DNA of 64,000 nt from Nocardioides panaciterrulae (GCF_013409645.1 NZ_JACCBG010000001.1:2044001-2108000), one strand, 5' to 3'. Counted from the stretch's first letter, positions 16,754 to 25,913 are shown. Notes: generated by a model not told the origin, from the sequence alone. Numbers and translations are program-made.

Positions 16754-18043
16754 GTGCGCGTGCTCAGGAACCCGATCCTGCAGTTCCTGGCCGTCGGCCT
16801 CGTGACCGTCGCGGCGATCGTGGTCGGCACCAGCTACCTCGCCGGCGACGCGGCCAGCCAGGAGGCGGTCGCCGAGGCGCGGGACACCACCCGGCTGGTC
16901 GCCCGGACGATCGTGGCTCCCCAGTTCCAGCCCGGGCTGCTCAACACCTCGCCGTCCTCGATCGACCGGATGGACCGCACCGTCATCCACCTGCTCAAGA
17001 TCGGTGACATCAGCCACTGCGTCCTGCTCGACTCCACCGGCCGGGTCCTCTATGCCGACGACATCTCCCGGATCAACTCCCGGGTGCAGCTGGACGCCGC
17101 CCACCGACGGGTGCTCCGCGAGGGCGGCACGGGCGCCCGACGGGTCGAGGAGGGCCAGGCCGGGCCCTCCGGGCTGCCCGGCTACCGCGCCACCGGGCCG
17201 CAGCTGCTCACCTGGACCCGGATCCGCCCACAGAACAGCGAGCCGGTGCTCTTCGAGGCGTACTTCTCGCTCGGCCAGGTCGACAACCGGCAGCAGGCGA
17301 TCTCCTCGTCGTTCCGCTGGATCTCGGTCGGGCCGCTGCTGCTGCTGATGGTCGTGGTGACGGTGATGCTGCGGTTGCTGACCCGTCAGCTCACCCGCGC
17401 CGGCGAGGAGCGGGAACGGCTGCTGCGCAGCGCCATCGACGCCTCGGACGCCGAGCGGCGCCGCATCGCCCGGGACCTGCACGACGGGGTCGTCCAGGAC
17501 CTGGCCGGCACCGCCTTCTCGGTCTCGGCGCTGGCCCGGGACCCAGCGGTGCCCGAGGAGAACCGGACCTCGCTGCAGGTGGCCGCGCGGTCCCTGCGCG
17601 CCGGGTTGAAGTCGCTGCGCTCGCTGCTCGCCGAGATCCACCCGCCGGACCTGCGCGCCGCGGGGCTGGCGGCGGCGTTGACCGACCTGACGGCTCCGGC
17701 CGCCGGCGCGGGGATCCGCGCCACGGTCCGGGTGGACGGGGTCGAGGGCGCCTCGGACGAGCGGGTCGCCCTGGTCTGGCGGGTGGCCCAGGAAGCGGTG
17801 CGCAACGCGTTGCGCCACTCCGCCGCCACGACGCTCACGGTCACGGTGTGCCAGGAGTCCGGGGTGCTGCACCTCGAGGTCAACGACGACGGGGTGGGCT
17901 TCGACCCGGCGGGGGCCGGCGGCCCGGACAGCTTCGGGCTGCGGGGGCTGCGCAGCCTGGTCGACGATGCCGGTGGGACCCTGGAGGTGCGATCCTCTCC
18001 CGGGTCGGGGACCAGGGTGTGCATGGAGGTGGACGCACGATGA
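16754..18043 (+). CDS. NarL-type sensor histidine kinase
   Basis: 429-residue membrane kinase. An N-terminal transmembrane helix (about residues 8-30) and a second one (about 178-205) frame an extracellular sensor of about 145 residues containing ISHCVLLDSTGRVLYADD. The HisKA_3 dimerisation motif DAERRRIARDLHDGVVQDL has the phosphoaccepting His at 243. The HATPase domain shows AQEAVRNALRHSAA (N box) and NDDGVGFDPAG (G1 box). The GTG follows GAGGAAGG. Its stop overlaps the response regulator start as ATGA, so the two form one system. The signal is unknown. The adjacent peptide-type ABC importer is a possible target but the sequence does not prove this. Confidence 0.92.
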   Translation: MRVLRNPILQFLAVGLVTVAAIVVGTSYLAGDAASQEAVAEARDTTRLVARTIVAPQFQPGLLNTSPSSIDRMDRTVIHLLKIGDISHCVLLDSTGRVLYADDISRINSRVQLDAAHRRVLREGGTGARRVEEGQAGPSGLPGYRATGPQLLTWTRIRPQNSEPVLFEAYFSLGQVDNRQQAISSSFRWISVGPLLLLMVVVTVMLRLLTRQLTRAGEERERLLRSAIDASDAERRRIARDLHDGVVQDLAGTAFSVSALARDPAVPEENRTSLQVAARSLRAGLKSLRSLLAEIHPPDLRAAGLAAALTDLTAPAAGAGIRATVRVDGVEGASDERVALVWRVAQEAVRNALRHSAATTLTVTVCQESGVLHLEVNDDGVGFDPAGAGGPDSFGLRGLRSLVDDAGGTLEVRSSPGSGTRVCMEVDAR

Positions 18044-18735
18044 CGACGCAGCCGAGGCAGTCCAGGCAGCCAGGACCGACGGGCCCACAGCTGCCGCCCG
18101 TCCCGGCGACGCACCGGGCCCCGATCCGGGTGGTGCTGGTCGACGACCACGCGGTGATCCGGGCCGGGCTGGGGCAGCTGCTGGCGGGCACCGAGGACAT
18201 CGAGGTCGTGGGCGAGGCCGACGGCGGGGCGGCGGCGCTCGTCGTCGTACGCCGGGAGCAGCCCGACGTCGTGCTCATGGACCTGCAGATGCCGGGGATG
18301 GACGGCGTCGCCGCCACCCGCCGGATCGTGCAGGAGGGGCTGGGCGCCGATGTGCTGGTGCTGACCTCGTACTCCGACAGCGAGCGGATCGTGGCGGCCA
18401 TCGATGCCGGCGCGGTCGGCTACCTGCTCAAGGACGCCGACCCCGACGACGTGCTGCAGGGCATCCGGGCGGTGAGCCGGGGGGAGTCCCCGATCCACCC
18501 GAAGGCGGCCCGCACCCTGCTGGGGCACCGCGCCAGCGGCCCACCGGTCCAGCTCACCAGCCGCGAGACCGAGATCCTGAAGCTGGTCAAGGACGGCCTG
18601 GCCAACAAGCAGATCGCCCGCCGGCTCGACATCAGCGAGCGCACCGTCAAAGCGCACCTGACCTCCGCGTTCTCGCGGATCGGCGTCTCCGACCGCACCC
18701 AGGCGGCCCTGTGGGCCGAGCGTCACGGGCTGTAG
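18040..18735 (+). CDS. NarL/FixJ-family response regulator
   Basis: 231 residues. The receiver domain starts at about residue 29 (IRVVLVDDHAVIRAG) with the phosphoacceptor Asp81 in VVLMDLQMPGMDG, Thr/Ser in VLVLTSYSD and Lys in YLLKDADPDD. A C-terminal LuxR-type helix-turn-helix follows (LTSRETEILKLVKDGLANKQ and ISERTVKAHLTSAFSRIG). A 28-residue Pro/Gln-rich N-terminal tail is unusual and may be unstructured. It is coupled to the kinase by ATGA. The 135-bp gap that follows leads to the ABC importer genes, which could be under its control. Confidence 0.94.
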   Translation: MTTQPRQSRQPGPTGPQLPPVPATHRAPIRVVLVDDHAVIRAGLGQLLAGTEDIEVVGEADGGAAALVVVRREQPDVVLMDLQMPGMDGVAATRRIVQEGLGADVLVLTSYSDSERIVAAIDAGAVGYLLKDADPDDVLQGIRAVSRGESPIHPKAARTLLGHRASGPPVQLTSRETEILKLVKDGLANKQIARRLDISERTVKAHLTSAFSRIGVSDRTQAALWAERHGL

Positions 18736-18870
18736 ATCTTCTCGAATCGTTGCCAGATCGCGACCAGTCCTCCCGTGGTTCTCGGTGGCGCGGGTCACAG
18801 ACGGCTGTGTATGTTCCCCGGGACGAACGACCCTGCACCGGTGGGGTCCCGACCTGTGTGAGGGGACGAC

Positions 18871-20484
18871 GTGACGCGCAAGAGGAAGCTGGCGGCACTG
18901 GTGGGGGCCGGCGCCCTGCTCGCCTCGCTGTCCGCCTGTGGCGGTGGCGACGGCGGCAGCGGTGGCGGCGGCGGGGGTGGCGCCACGGGCGCGCCCTGGA
19001 TCCTCGGGACGACCGAGAGCATCACCGCCATGGACCCGGCGGGCTCCTACGACATGGGCTCCTGGAACATGCAGTACAACATCTTCCAGCAGCTGATGAC
19101 GATCCCGGCCAACGGCAGCGACCCCCAGGGCGACGCCGCCCAGTCCTGCACGTACGACGACCCGAAGACCATCACCTGCAAGCTCCGCCCGGGCCTGAAG
19201 TTCTCCAACGGCGACGCGCTGACGTCCTCGGACGTGAAGTACTCCTTCCAGCGCAACCTCGAGATCGCCGACCCGAACGGCTCCTCGGTGCTGCTGGGCT
19301 CGATCAGCAACGGGGACGACAAGTCCCCCTCGCTGGCCGACGGGGCGATCGAGACCCCGGACGACACCACGGTGGTCTTCCACCTCAACCAGCCGGACCT
19401 GACCTTCCTCAAGGTGCTGACCACCGCGACGGCCTCGATCGTCGACGAGGACGTGTTCCCGGCCGACAAGCTGCTCGCCGACGACCAGGTCATCGGCTCC
19501 GGTCCGTTCAAGCTCAGCCAGTACAAGCCCGGCGAGCAGGCCGTCCTCGAGGCCAACGACAACTACTCCGGCGACCACGCGGCCAAGAGCAAGCAGGTCT
19601 TCGTCCAGTACTTCAACGACCCGGCCCCGCTGAAGTCCGCGGTCGAGTCCGGCCAGGTCGACGTGGCCTGGCGCACGCTGAGCCCCACCGACCTGAACTC
19701 GCTGCAGTCCGGCGGGAAGGTCGACGTGATCAAGGGCCAGGGCTCGGAGTTCCGCTACTGGGTCTTCCAGCTCGAGAACGCCGCGGTCAAGGACAAGGCC
19801 ACCCGGCAGGCCGTCGCGCAGATCATCGACCGCGACGCGATCGCCAAGAACGCCTACGACGGCACCGTCAACCCGGCGTACTCGATCGTGCCCCCGGGCT
19901 TCGCCGGCCAGAAGGACTCCTTCCAGGCCAAGTACGGCGCGCCCGACGTCGCCGCGGCCAAGAAGCTGCTGCAGTCCGCGGGGGTGAAGACCCCCGTCAA
20001 GCTGACGCTGGGCTACACCCCGACCCACTACGGTCCCAACGCCGTCGACGAGGCCAACGAGCTGGCCGGGGAGCTCAACGCCAGCGGCCTGTTCGACGTC
20101 AAGACCGCGGACGCGGAGTGGGAGCAGTACCAGACCCTGGAGAAGCAGGGCGCCTACGACCTGTTCATGATGGGCTGGTACCCGGACTTCCTCGACGCGG
20201 ACAACTACCTGTCCCCGTTCCTGCGCGACGGCGGGTTCTTCGCCAACGGCTACCACAGCGACCAGGTCAACAGCCTGCTCGACAAGGAGCTCGCGGAGAC
20301 CGACCAGGCCACGCGTGAGGACGAGCTGGGCCAGCTGCAGGACATCGTCGCCGAGGACGTGCCGCTGATCCCGTCGTGGAACGGCCAGAACGTCGCGGTC
20401 GCCTCGAAGTCCATGCAGGGCGTCGGGGACACGCTGGACCCGACGTACATCTTCCGCTTCTGGATGATCAGCAAGAACGGCTGA
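18871..20484 (+). CDS. Peptide-type ABC importer substrate-binding lipoprotein
   Basis: Family 5 extracellular solute-binding protein (dipeptide, oligopeptide or nickel type), 537 residues. It has a lipoprotein signal with lipobox LSAC (cysteine at about residue 23), then a strikingly Gly-rich linker. The fold carries NIFQQLMTIPAN, ITCKLRPGLKFSNGDALTSS (the SBP_bac_5 signature region), VIGSGPFKLSQYKPGE and RQAVAQIIDRDAIAKN. The GTG at 18871 follows GAGGGGAC. It heads a five-gene importer operon, separated from the permeases by the 20489-20536 hairpin, which would be consistent with making more binding protein than membrane subunits. Substrate class is peptide-like; specificity is unknown. Confidence 0.93.
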   Translation: MTRKRKLAALVGAGALLASLSACGGGDGGSGGGGGGGATGAPWILGTTESITAMDPAGSYDMGSWNMQYNIFQQLMTIPANGSDPQGDAAQSCTYDDPKTITCKLRPGLKFSNGDALTSSDVKYSFQRNLEIADPNGSSVLLGSISNGDDKSPSLADGAIETPDDTTVVFHLNQPDLTFLKVLTTATASIVDEDVFPADKLLADDQVIGSGPFKLSQYKPGEQAVLEANDNYSGDHAAKSKQVFVQYFNDPAPLKSAVESGQVDVAWRTLSPTDLNSLQSGGKVDVIKGQGSEFRYWVFQLENAAVKDKATRQAVAQIIDRDAIAKNAYDGTVNPAYSIVPPGFAGQKDSFQAKYGAPDVAAAKKLLQSAGVKTPVKLTLGYTPTHYGPNAVDEANELAGELNASGLFDVKTADAEWEQYQTLEKQGAYDLFMMGWYPDFLDADNYLSPFLRDGGFFANGYHSDQVNSLLDKELAETDQATREDELGQLQDIVAEDVPLIPSWNGQNVAVASKSMQGVGDTLDPTYIFRFWMISKNG

Positions 20485-20488
20485 ACCG

Positions 20489-20536
20489 ACACGGGGGAGG
20501 GCGCACATCCGAACGGGTGGGCGCCCTCCCCCGTGT
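20489..20536 (+). terminator. Strong 16-bp intra-operon hairpin
   Basis: The 16-nt arm at 20489-20504 (ACACGGGGGAGGGCGC) is perfectly complementary to the arm at 20521-20536, with a 16-nt loop. It starts 5 bases after the binding-protein stop and ends 43 bases before the first permease start. There is no T tract, so partial termination or protection of the upstream mRNA from 3' decay are both possible. Confidence 0.75.
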
Positions 20537-20578
20537 GGTGCCGTGCCGCCCCTGGCCCCCTCTGGGAGGAGAAAACCG

Positions 20579-21607
20579 TTGGCGTCGTCGTCGGGGTCCC
20601 TGCCCCGCTACATCCTGGTCCGGCTGCTGCTGGTGATACCGATGATGTGGGTGCTGCTCACCATCGTGTTCTTCCTGCTGCGGGTCGCGCCCGGTGACCC
20701 CGTCTCGGCCGCCGTCGGCGGCAAGCTGGACGCGCACGCGCTCGCCCTGCGCCGGGCCGCGCTGGGGCTGGACCGGCCGCTCGTGGTGCAGTACCTGGAG
20801 TACCTGCGCAACGTCGCCCAGTTCGACTTCGGGCACACCATCAGCGACAACCGCCCGGTGCTGGACATCATCAAGGACCAGGGCGGCGCGACGCTGACCC
20901 TGACGTTGGGCGCGTTCCTGGTCGCGCTGCTGGTCGGGCTGCCGCTGGGCCGCCTCGCCGGGCGCCGCCGCGACACCGCGGCGGACGCCGGGATCCGGAT
21001 CTTCGGCGTGGTCTCCTACGCCGCGCCCATCTTCTGGGTGGGCATCATGTTGGTGGTGCTGGTCGTCAAGGTCTTCCCCGGGTGGCCGACCTACGACATC
21101 GCCTCCGTGGTCACGAAGTTCACCGTGCCACCCAGGACCCACATCCTGCTGCTGGACGCGATCCTCGACGGCAACGGCGCGGCGCTCGGCGACATCCTCA
21201 AGCACCACGTGCTGCCGTGCCTGACCCTGGGGCTGCTGCTCTCGGGCGTGATCATCCGGCTGGTGCGGATCAACGTCATCCAGGCCATGAAGGGCGACTA
21301 CGTCGAGGCCGCCCGGGCGCGCGGCATCGCCGAGCGGCACGTGGTCCGCCGGCACGCCTTCCGCAACGCGCTGGTGCCGGTGATCACGGTCATCGGCCTG
21401 CAGATCGCGCTGACCCTGTCCGGCGCCATCCTGACCGAGCGGACCTTCAACTGGCCGGGGCTGGGCACCGAGCTGGTGCAGTACATCACCGCCCGCGACT
21501 ACATCGCGGTGCAGGGGCTGGTGACGTTCTTCGCGGTCGTCGTCGTGCTGGTCAGCGTGGTCGTCGACATCATCAACGCCCTGGTCGACCCGAGAGTGAG
21601 GTACTGA
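20579..21607 (+). CDS. Peptide-type ABC importer permease (DppB-like)
   Basis: Inner-membrane permease of the OppB/DppB type, 342 residues with six hydrophobic segments. N-terminal LPRYILVRLLLVIPMMWVLL and the long periplasmic loop with LRVAPGDPVS are family marks. The EAA loop reads DYVEAARARGIAERHVVRRH. The TTG at 20579 is chosen because GGAGGAG sits at normal spacing before it; the frame start at 20543 overlaps the hairpin region and lacks a ribosome site. The stop overlaps the next ATG by one base (TGATG). Confidence 0.92.
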   Translation: MASSSGSLPRYILVRLLLVIPMMWVLLTIVFFLLRVAPGDPVSAAVGGKLDAHALALRRAALGLDRPLVVQYLEYLRNVAQFDFGHTISDNRPVLDIIKDQGGATLTLTLGAFLVALLVGLPLGRLAGRRRDTAADAGIRIFGVVSYAAPIFWVGIMLVVLVVKVFPGWPTYDIASVVTKFTVPPRTHILLLDAILDGNGAALGDILKHHVLPCLTLGLLLSGVIIRLVRINVIQAMKGDYVEAARARGIAERHVVRRHAFRNALVPVITVIGLQIALTLSGAILTERTFNWPGLGTELVQYITARDYIAVQGLVTFFAVVVVLVSVVVDIINALVDPRVRY

Positions 21608-22539
21608 TGCGCCGCTTCTGGTCCCGCGTGTGGAACACGCAGGGGATGGCTCGCTGGATCCTGCTGGCCGGCGTCGTCATCACCGTCGTCTTCGTGCTGT
21701 TCGCGGTCTTCGCGCCGTGGATCGCGCCCTACGACTTCAACCAGACCACCGTCGACGGGACCAAGCTGCCGAAGCTCGCGCCCCCCTCCGGGGCGCACTG
21801 GTTCGGCACCAACGACCAGTTCTACGACATCTTCTCCCGCGTCGTCTGGGGCTCCCGGACCGCGCTCGAGGTCGTGGTGATGTCGGTGGCGCTCTCCGCG
21901 CTGGTGGGGGTCCCCCTCGGCCTGGCCTCGGGCTTCGTCGGCGGCGCCGTCGACCGGCTGCTGGTCTTCGTCATGGACGCGATGTATGCGCTGCCCTCGC
22001 TGCTGCTCGCCATCGTGTTCTCCTTCCTGCTGCGCGGCCCGCTCGGCGGCGGTGTCGTGGCGGCCGCCCTGGCCCTGACCGCGATCTACATCCCGCAGTA
22101 CTTCCGGGTGGTGCGCAACACGACGGTCTCCGCGCGAGAGTCCACCTACATCGAGGCCGCCCGGGCGATCGGTGCGCCGCCGTTCACGATCATGCGCAAG
22201 TACCTCTTCGGCAACGTCGTGCAGTCGGTGCCGGTGATCGGCACGTTGAACGCGGCCGACGCGCTCGGCACGCTGGCGGCGCTGGGCTTCCTGGGCCTGG
22301 GGATCCAGCCCAACGAGGCGTCGGAGTGGGGCTACGACCTGAGCCGCGCGCTCGACGACGCCCAGGCGGGCACCTGGTGGCCCGCCCTGTTCCCCGGCCT
22401 GGCGATCATCCTGCTGATCACCGCGCTGACCCTGGTCGGCGAGGGCCTCAACGAGACGGTCAACCCCGCGCTGCGGCGGCGCCGGCTCCGCCCGGTCACG
22501 TTCCCCGCCGCCACGCCGACCCTGGAGGAGGCCCGATGA
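21607..22539 (+). CDS. Peptide-type ABC importer permease (DppC-like)
   Basis: OppC/DppC-type permease of 310 residues with about six hydrophobic segments. The N-terminal region has AVFAPWIAPYDFNQT, the OppC_N pattern, followed by HWFGTNDQFYDIFSRVVWGS, the typical 'GTDxxGRD'-like segment. The EAA loop reads STYIEAARAIGAPPFTIM. It is coupled to the DppB-like gene by one-base overlap and to the first ATPase by ATGA. It pairs with the DppB-like protein to form the pore. Confidence 0.93.
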   Translation: MRRFWSRVWNTQGMARWILLAGVVITVVFVLFAVFAPWIAPYDFNQTTVDGTKLPKLAPPSGAHWFGTNDQFYDIFSRVVWGSRTALEVVVMSVALSALVGVPLGLASGFVGGAVDRLLVFVMDAMYALPSLLLAIVFSFLLRGPLGGGVVAAALALTAIYIPQYFRVVRNTTVSARESTYIEAARAIGAPPFTIMRKYLFGNVVQSVPVIGTLNAADALGTLAALGFLGLGIQPNEASEWGYDLSRALDDAQAGTWWPALFPGLAIILLITALTLVGEGLNETVNPALRRRRLRPVTFPAATPTLEEAR

Positions 22540-23615
22540 GTCGCCTGGAGCTGCACGACGAGGTGCCCGGCACGACCGAGCCCCAGCCCCCGGTGCTGGA
22601 GGCGCGCGACCTGCGGGTCTGGTACGGCACCGAGCGCGGTCCCGTGCGCGCGGTCGACGGCGTCAGCTTCTCGCTGCGCAAGGGCGAGATCCTCGGCCTG
22701 GTCGGCGAGTCCGGCTGCGGCAAGTCGACCCTCGGGCGCGGCCTGCTCGGGCTGCTGCCCGACGGGGCGGCCCGGGACGGCGAGCTGCGGTTCGAGGGGC
22801 GCGACATGCTGCAGCTCAGCCCGCGCGAGCAGCACGGCATGCGCGGCCGGGACCTCGGCATGATCTTCCAGGAGCCGCTGACCCGGCTGAACCCGCTGAT
22901 GCGCATCTCCGACCACTTCGCCGAGACATTGCGCACCCACGAGAAGGGGATCAGCAAGGCGGAGATCGAGCGGCGCTCGCTCGAGGCGCTGCGCCGGATG
23001 GGCATCCCGCCCACGCGGTTCAAGGCCTACCCGCACGAGTTCTCCGGCGGCATGCGGCAGCGGCTGATGATCGCGCTGACGCTGGTGCTGCGGCCGGCGT
23101 TCGTGGTGGCCGACGAGCCCACGACCGCCCTCGACGTGCTGGTCGAGGCGCAGATCATCCGGATCCTGCACGACCTGCGCCGCGAGTACGACACCTCGCT
23201 GCTGCTGATCACCCACAACCTCGGGATCATCGCCGAGGCCTGCGACCGGGTGGCGGTGATGTACGCCGGGGAGATCGTCGAGATCGGGGACGCCCGCCAG
23301 GTCTTCACCACACCGCGGCACCCCTACACCCGCGAGCTGCTGCGCTCGACGATCTCGCTGCGCACCACCGGCCTCAACTACATCGACGGCGCCCCGCCGG
23401 ACCTGCTCGCGCCGCCGCCGGGCTGCCGGTTCAACCCACGCTGCCCCGACGCCATGACCGTCTGCGCGGAGCGGGCCCCGGTCCGCCGCGAGCGCGACGG
23501 CGGCACCCGGTCGGCCTGCTGGGCGGCCGACCTGGAGGACCGGTTGGTCCAGCTCGACGCGCGGGAGACCGCGCCACTGATCAGGGAGGAGCTCTCCGTT
23601 GCCGACGAAGCCTGA
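22536..23615 (+). CDS. Peptide-type ABC importer ATPase 1 (DppD-like)
   Basis: 359-residue ATPase. Walker A GESGCGKST, Q-loop in MIFQEPLTRLNPL, signature FSGGMRQRLMIALTL, Walker B VVADEPTTALD and H-loop LLITHNLG are all present. The C-terminal oligopeptide/dipeptide extension includes PGCRFNPRCPDAMTVC, whose cysteines bind an iron-sulfur cluster in some homologues. Residues 11-25 are a short polar N-terminal leader. The gene starts at an ATGA junction and its 3' end overlaps the second ATPase gene by 17 bp, which implies coupled synthesis of the two ATPases. Confidence 0.94.
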   Translation: MSRLELHDEVPGTTEPQPPVLEARDLRVWYGTERGPVRAVDGVSFSLRKGEILGLVGESGCGKSTLGRGLLGLLPDGAARDGELRFEGRDMLQLSPREQHGMRGRDLGMIFQEPLTRLNPLMRISDHFAETLRTHEKGISKAEIERRSLEALRRMGIPPTRFKAYPHEFSGGMRQRLMIALTLVLRPAFVVADEPTTALDVLVEAQIIRILHDLRREYDTSLLLITHNLGIIAEACDRVAVMYAGEIVEIGDARQVFTTPRHPYTRELLRSTISLRTTGLNYIDGAPPDLLAPPPGCRFNPRCPDAMTVCAERAPVRRERDGGTRSACWAADLEDRLVQLDARETAPLIREELSVADEA

Positions 23616-24963
23616 GCCCGCGACCAACCCGGGCGTGACCACCCCCAGCGCCACCGCGCCGGCGGTGGTCGACATCAACGACCTCTCGATCCACTTCAAC
23701 CTGCAGGGCGGCGCGCTCTCCCGGCTCCTCGGCCTGCGGGCGCGCACGGTCAAGGCGGTCGACGGGGTGGACCTCACCCTGCACCGCGGCGAGGTGCTCG
23801 GCCTGGTGGGGGAGTCCGGCAGCGGCAAGACGACGCTGGGCCGGGCGCTGCTGGGGATGGTGCCCGCCACCCGGGGCTCGATCACCTACCACGACCGGGA
23901 GCGCGGCGCCCGCCGCGTGTCGGCGATGCGCGGGAAGGAGCTGCGCCAGCTGCGCACCGACCTGCAGATGGTCTTCCAGGACCCGCACGCGGCCCTGAAC
24001 CCGTCGATGACCGTCGAGGCCGCGGTCGGCGACCCGCTGGTCATCCACGGCATCGCCAAGGGCGCCGAGCTCCGGAGCCGGGTGGCCGCCGCGCTGGAGC
24101 GCGTCGGCCTGAGCCCGGCCGAGCGCTACCTCTCCAAGTACCCCTCCGACCTGTCGGGCGGCCAGAAGCAGCGCGCGGTGATCGCTCGCGCGATCATCCT
24201 CGACCCCGAGGTGCTCGTCGCCGACGAGCCGGTCTCGATGCTCGACATGAGCGTGCGGGCCAAGATCCTCCAGCTGATGCTCGACCTCAAGCGGGACCTC
24301 GGGCTGACCTACGTCTACATCACCCACGACCTGGCCAGCGCCAAGTACTTCTGCGACCGGATCGCGATCATGTACCTCGGCCGGGTCGTGGAGGTGGGGC
24401 CCACCGAGGAGATCTTCGCCAACCCCCGCCACCCCTACACCAAGGCGCTGCTGGCGGCCATCCCCGAGCCGGACCCGACCCGGTCGCTGCCCCGGGAGCT
24501 GCCCCGCGGCGAGATACCGGACGCCGCCGAGCCTCCGCTGGGCTGCTCCTTCCACCCCCGGTGCCCCGAGGCGACCCCGGAGTGCGGCTGGGAGTCGCGC
24601 GACCTCCGCGCGATCATCGAGCAGCACTGGACCCGTCGTTCGGCCGAGGCGTTCGAGCAGGAGCAGGGCGTGGTCGGCGACCTCGACGGGCTCGACCGGC
24701 CCTCGCGGGTGGCCCGACTCGGGAAGGGCGGCCCGGCCCGGGTCCGCGCCGTCCTGGACCGGATGCGGGACGAGGACACCGACGAGCCGCTCTGGGGCGG
24801 GGTGGAGGGCATCCACGACGACGGCGACGGCGTACGCGTGGAGTTCCGCGAGGGCGTGGACCCGGCGCTGCGTCCCGCCGGCGGCGTGGAGGTGGCGTGC
24901 GTGCTCTACCCGGAACCGGACGCGACGCCGGTCGGGGATGCGGCGGTGGCCGTGCCGGACTGA
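23599..24963 (+). CDS. Peptide-type ABC importer ATPase 2 (DppF-like) with C-terminal extension
   Basis: 454-residue ATPase, about 110-120 longer than usual DppF. Walker A GESGSGKTT, Q-loop MVFQDPHAALNPS, signature LSGGQKQRAVIARAI, Walker B VLVADEPVSMLD and H-loop YITHDLA are intact, as is the GCSFHPRCPEATPEC cysteine segment. After it comes an extra acidic, helical then beta-rich tail (about residues 340-454) with no recognised motif. The TTG at 23599 follows GGGAGGAG and lies within the end of the first ATPase gene. The last 58 bp of this tail overlap the convergent RecB-like gene, so the extension may be a read-through product of a lost stop codon. Confidence 0.9.
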   Translation: MPTKPEPATNPGVTTPSATAPAVVDINDLSIHFNLQGGALSRLLGLRARTVKAVDGVDLTLHRGEVLGLVGESGSGKTTLGRALLGMVPATRGSITYHDRERGARRVSAMRGKELRQLRTDLQMVFQDPHAALNPSMTVEAAVGDPLVIHGIAKGAELRSRVAAALERVGLSPAERYLSKYPSDLSGGQKQRAVIARAIILDPEVLVADEPVSMLDMSVRAKILQLMLDLKRDLGLTYVYITHDLASAKYFCDRIAIMYLGRVVEVGPTEEIFANPRHPYTKALLAAIPEPDPTRSLPRELPRGEIPDAAEPPLGCSFHPRCPEATPECGWESRDLRAIIEQHWTRRSAEAFEQEQGVVGDLDGLDRPSRVARLGKGGPARVRAVLDRMRDEDTDEPLWGGVEGIHDDGDGVRVEFREGVDPALRPAGGVEVACVLYPEPDATPVGDAAVAVPD

Positions 24964-25832
24964 GGCGCGGCCGTCGGCTCGGGGAGGGTCGGCTCGGGGA
25001 GGTCGGGCGGGGTGCCGCCGAAGGCGGGGCACAGCGCCCGGTGGGCGCACCAGTCGCAGAGCCGGCTCGGGCTGGGGCGCCAGTCGCGGGTCTCCTCCGC
25101 GGTCCGGATCGCCTGCCAGACCGCCTCGACCTTGCGCTCGGTCGCGCGCAGGTCGGCCTCGTCGGGGACGTAGCGCAGCAGCTCGCCGCTGCCGAGGTAG
25201 ACCAGCTGCAGCATCGCCGGCAGCACCCCGCGGGTGCGCCAGATGACCAGCGCGTAGAACTTCATCTGGAACAGGGCCTTGGCCTCGAACTGGGCGCCGG
25301 GCGCGCGGCCGGTCTTGTAGTCGACGACCCGGATCGCGCCGTCCGGGGCGACGTCGATGCGGTCGACGAAGCCGCGCAGCAGCAGCCGGGAGTCGAGCAG
25401 CGACTCGACGTACAGCTCGCGCTCGGCGGGCTCGAGACGGGTCGGGTCCTCGAGGGTGAAGTAGCGGTCCAGGACGGTGCGGCAGGTGGTCAGCCAGGCG
25501 GCCACGTCGGCGCCGGCGCCGTCGAACATCGAGTCCAGCTCGGGGTCGGCCTCGACCAGGCGCTCCCAGGTCGGCAGCAACATGTCGCGGGCCTGCTCGG
25601 GGGTGCGCTGCGGCGCCGGCAGGTCGAAGAGCTCCTCGAGCACCTTGTGGACCACCGTGCCGCGCACGGCGTCCGGGGAGTACGGCTCGGGCAGCCGGTC
25701 GATCATCCGGAACCGGTAGAGCAGCGGGCAGCTCATGAAGTCGGCGGCGCGGCTGGGGGAGAGTGCGCCGAGCACCCGGACGCCGTCGACCGGGGTCGAC
25801 ACCGGGTCGGCGGGGGACTGCTGCACGCTCAT
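24906..25832 (-). CDS. RecB-family PD-(D/E)XK exonuclease-like protein
   Basis: 308-residue single-domain nuclease of the RecB/Cas4-like group (PDDEXK_1). LSPSRAADFMSCPLLYRFR contains the first Fe-S cysteine. The catalytic core is RGFVDRIDVAPDG then RVVDYKTGRAPG. The C-terminal CDWCAHRALC gives the remaining three cysteines expected of a 4Fe-4S cluster. The ATG at 25832 has TAGGGT (minus strand, 25840-25845) 7 bases upstream and no ribosome site, so the mRNA is probably leaderless. A much longer in-frame reading into the trmI region is antisense. This gene is a constant neighbour of trmI and arc in actinobacteria, but its substrate is not established. Its 3' end overlaps the dppF-like gene by 58 bp. 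Confidence 0.93.
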   Translation of the reverse strand: MSVQQSPADPVSTPVDGVRVLGALSPSRAADFMSCPLLYRFRMIDRLPEPYSPDAVRGTVVHKVLEELFDLPAPQRTPEQARDMLLPTWERLVEADPELDSMFDGAGADVAAWLTTCRTVLDRYFTLEDPTRLEPAERELYVESLLDSRLLLRGFVDRIDVAPDGAIRVVDYKTGRAPGAQFEAKALFQMKFYALVIWRTRGVLPAMLQLVYLGSGELLRYVPDEADLRATERKVEAVWQAIRTAEETRDWRPSPSRLCDWCAHRALCPAFGGTPPDLPEPTLPEPTAAPQSGTATAASPTGVASGSG

Positions 25833-25839
25833 GAGGGGC

Positions 25840-25845
25840 ACCCTA
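25840..25845 (-). promoter_or_regulatory. -10 element for the RecB-like gene
   Basis: TAGGGT on the minus strand; 7 nt to the ATG at 25832. Confidence 0.55.
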
Positions 25846-25901
25846 GGCGAGGGCGCCGACAGGCCCACGTCCTGCCGCCCGCGGGCTGGGGTGCGGTCGG
25901 A

Positions 25902-25907
25902 TAGCCT
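25902..25907 (+). promoter_or_regulatory. -10 element for the M50 gene
   Basis: TAGCCT; 6 nt to the GTG at 25914. Confidence 0.55.
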
Positions 25908-25913
25908 CGAGAC

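Noticed and set aside
17386..20508. 1040-codon minus-strand ORF
   Set aside because: It is antisense to the kinase, regulator and binding-protein genes, which carry intact motifs; it has none.
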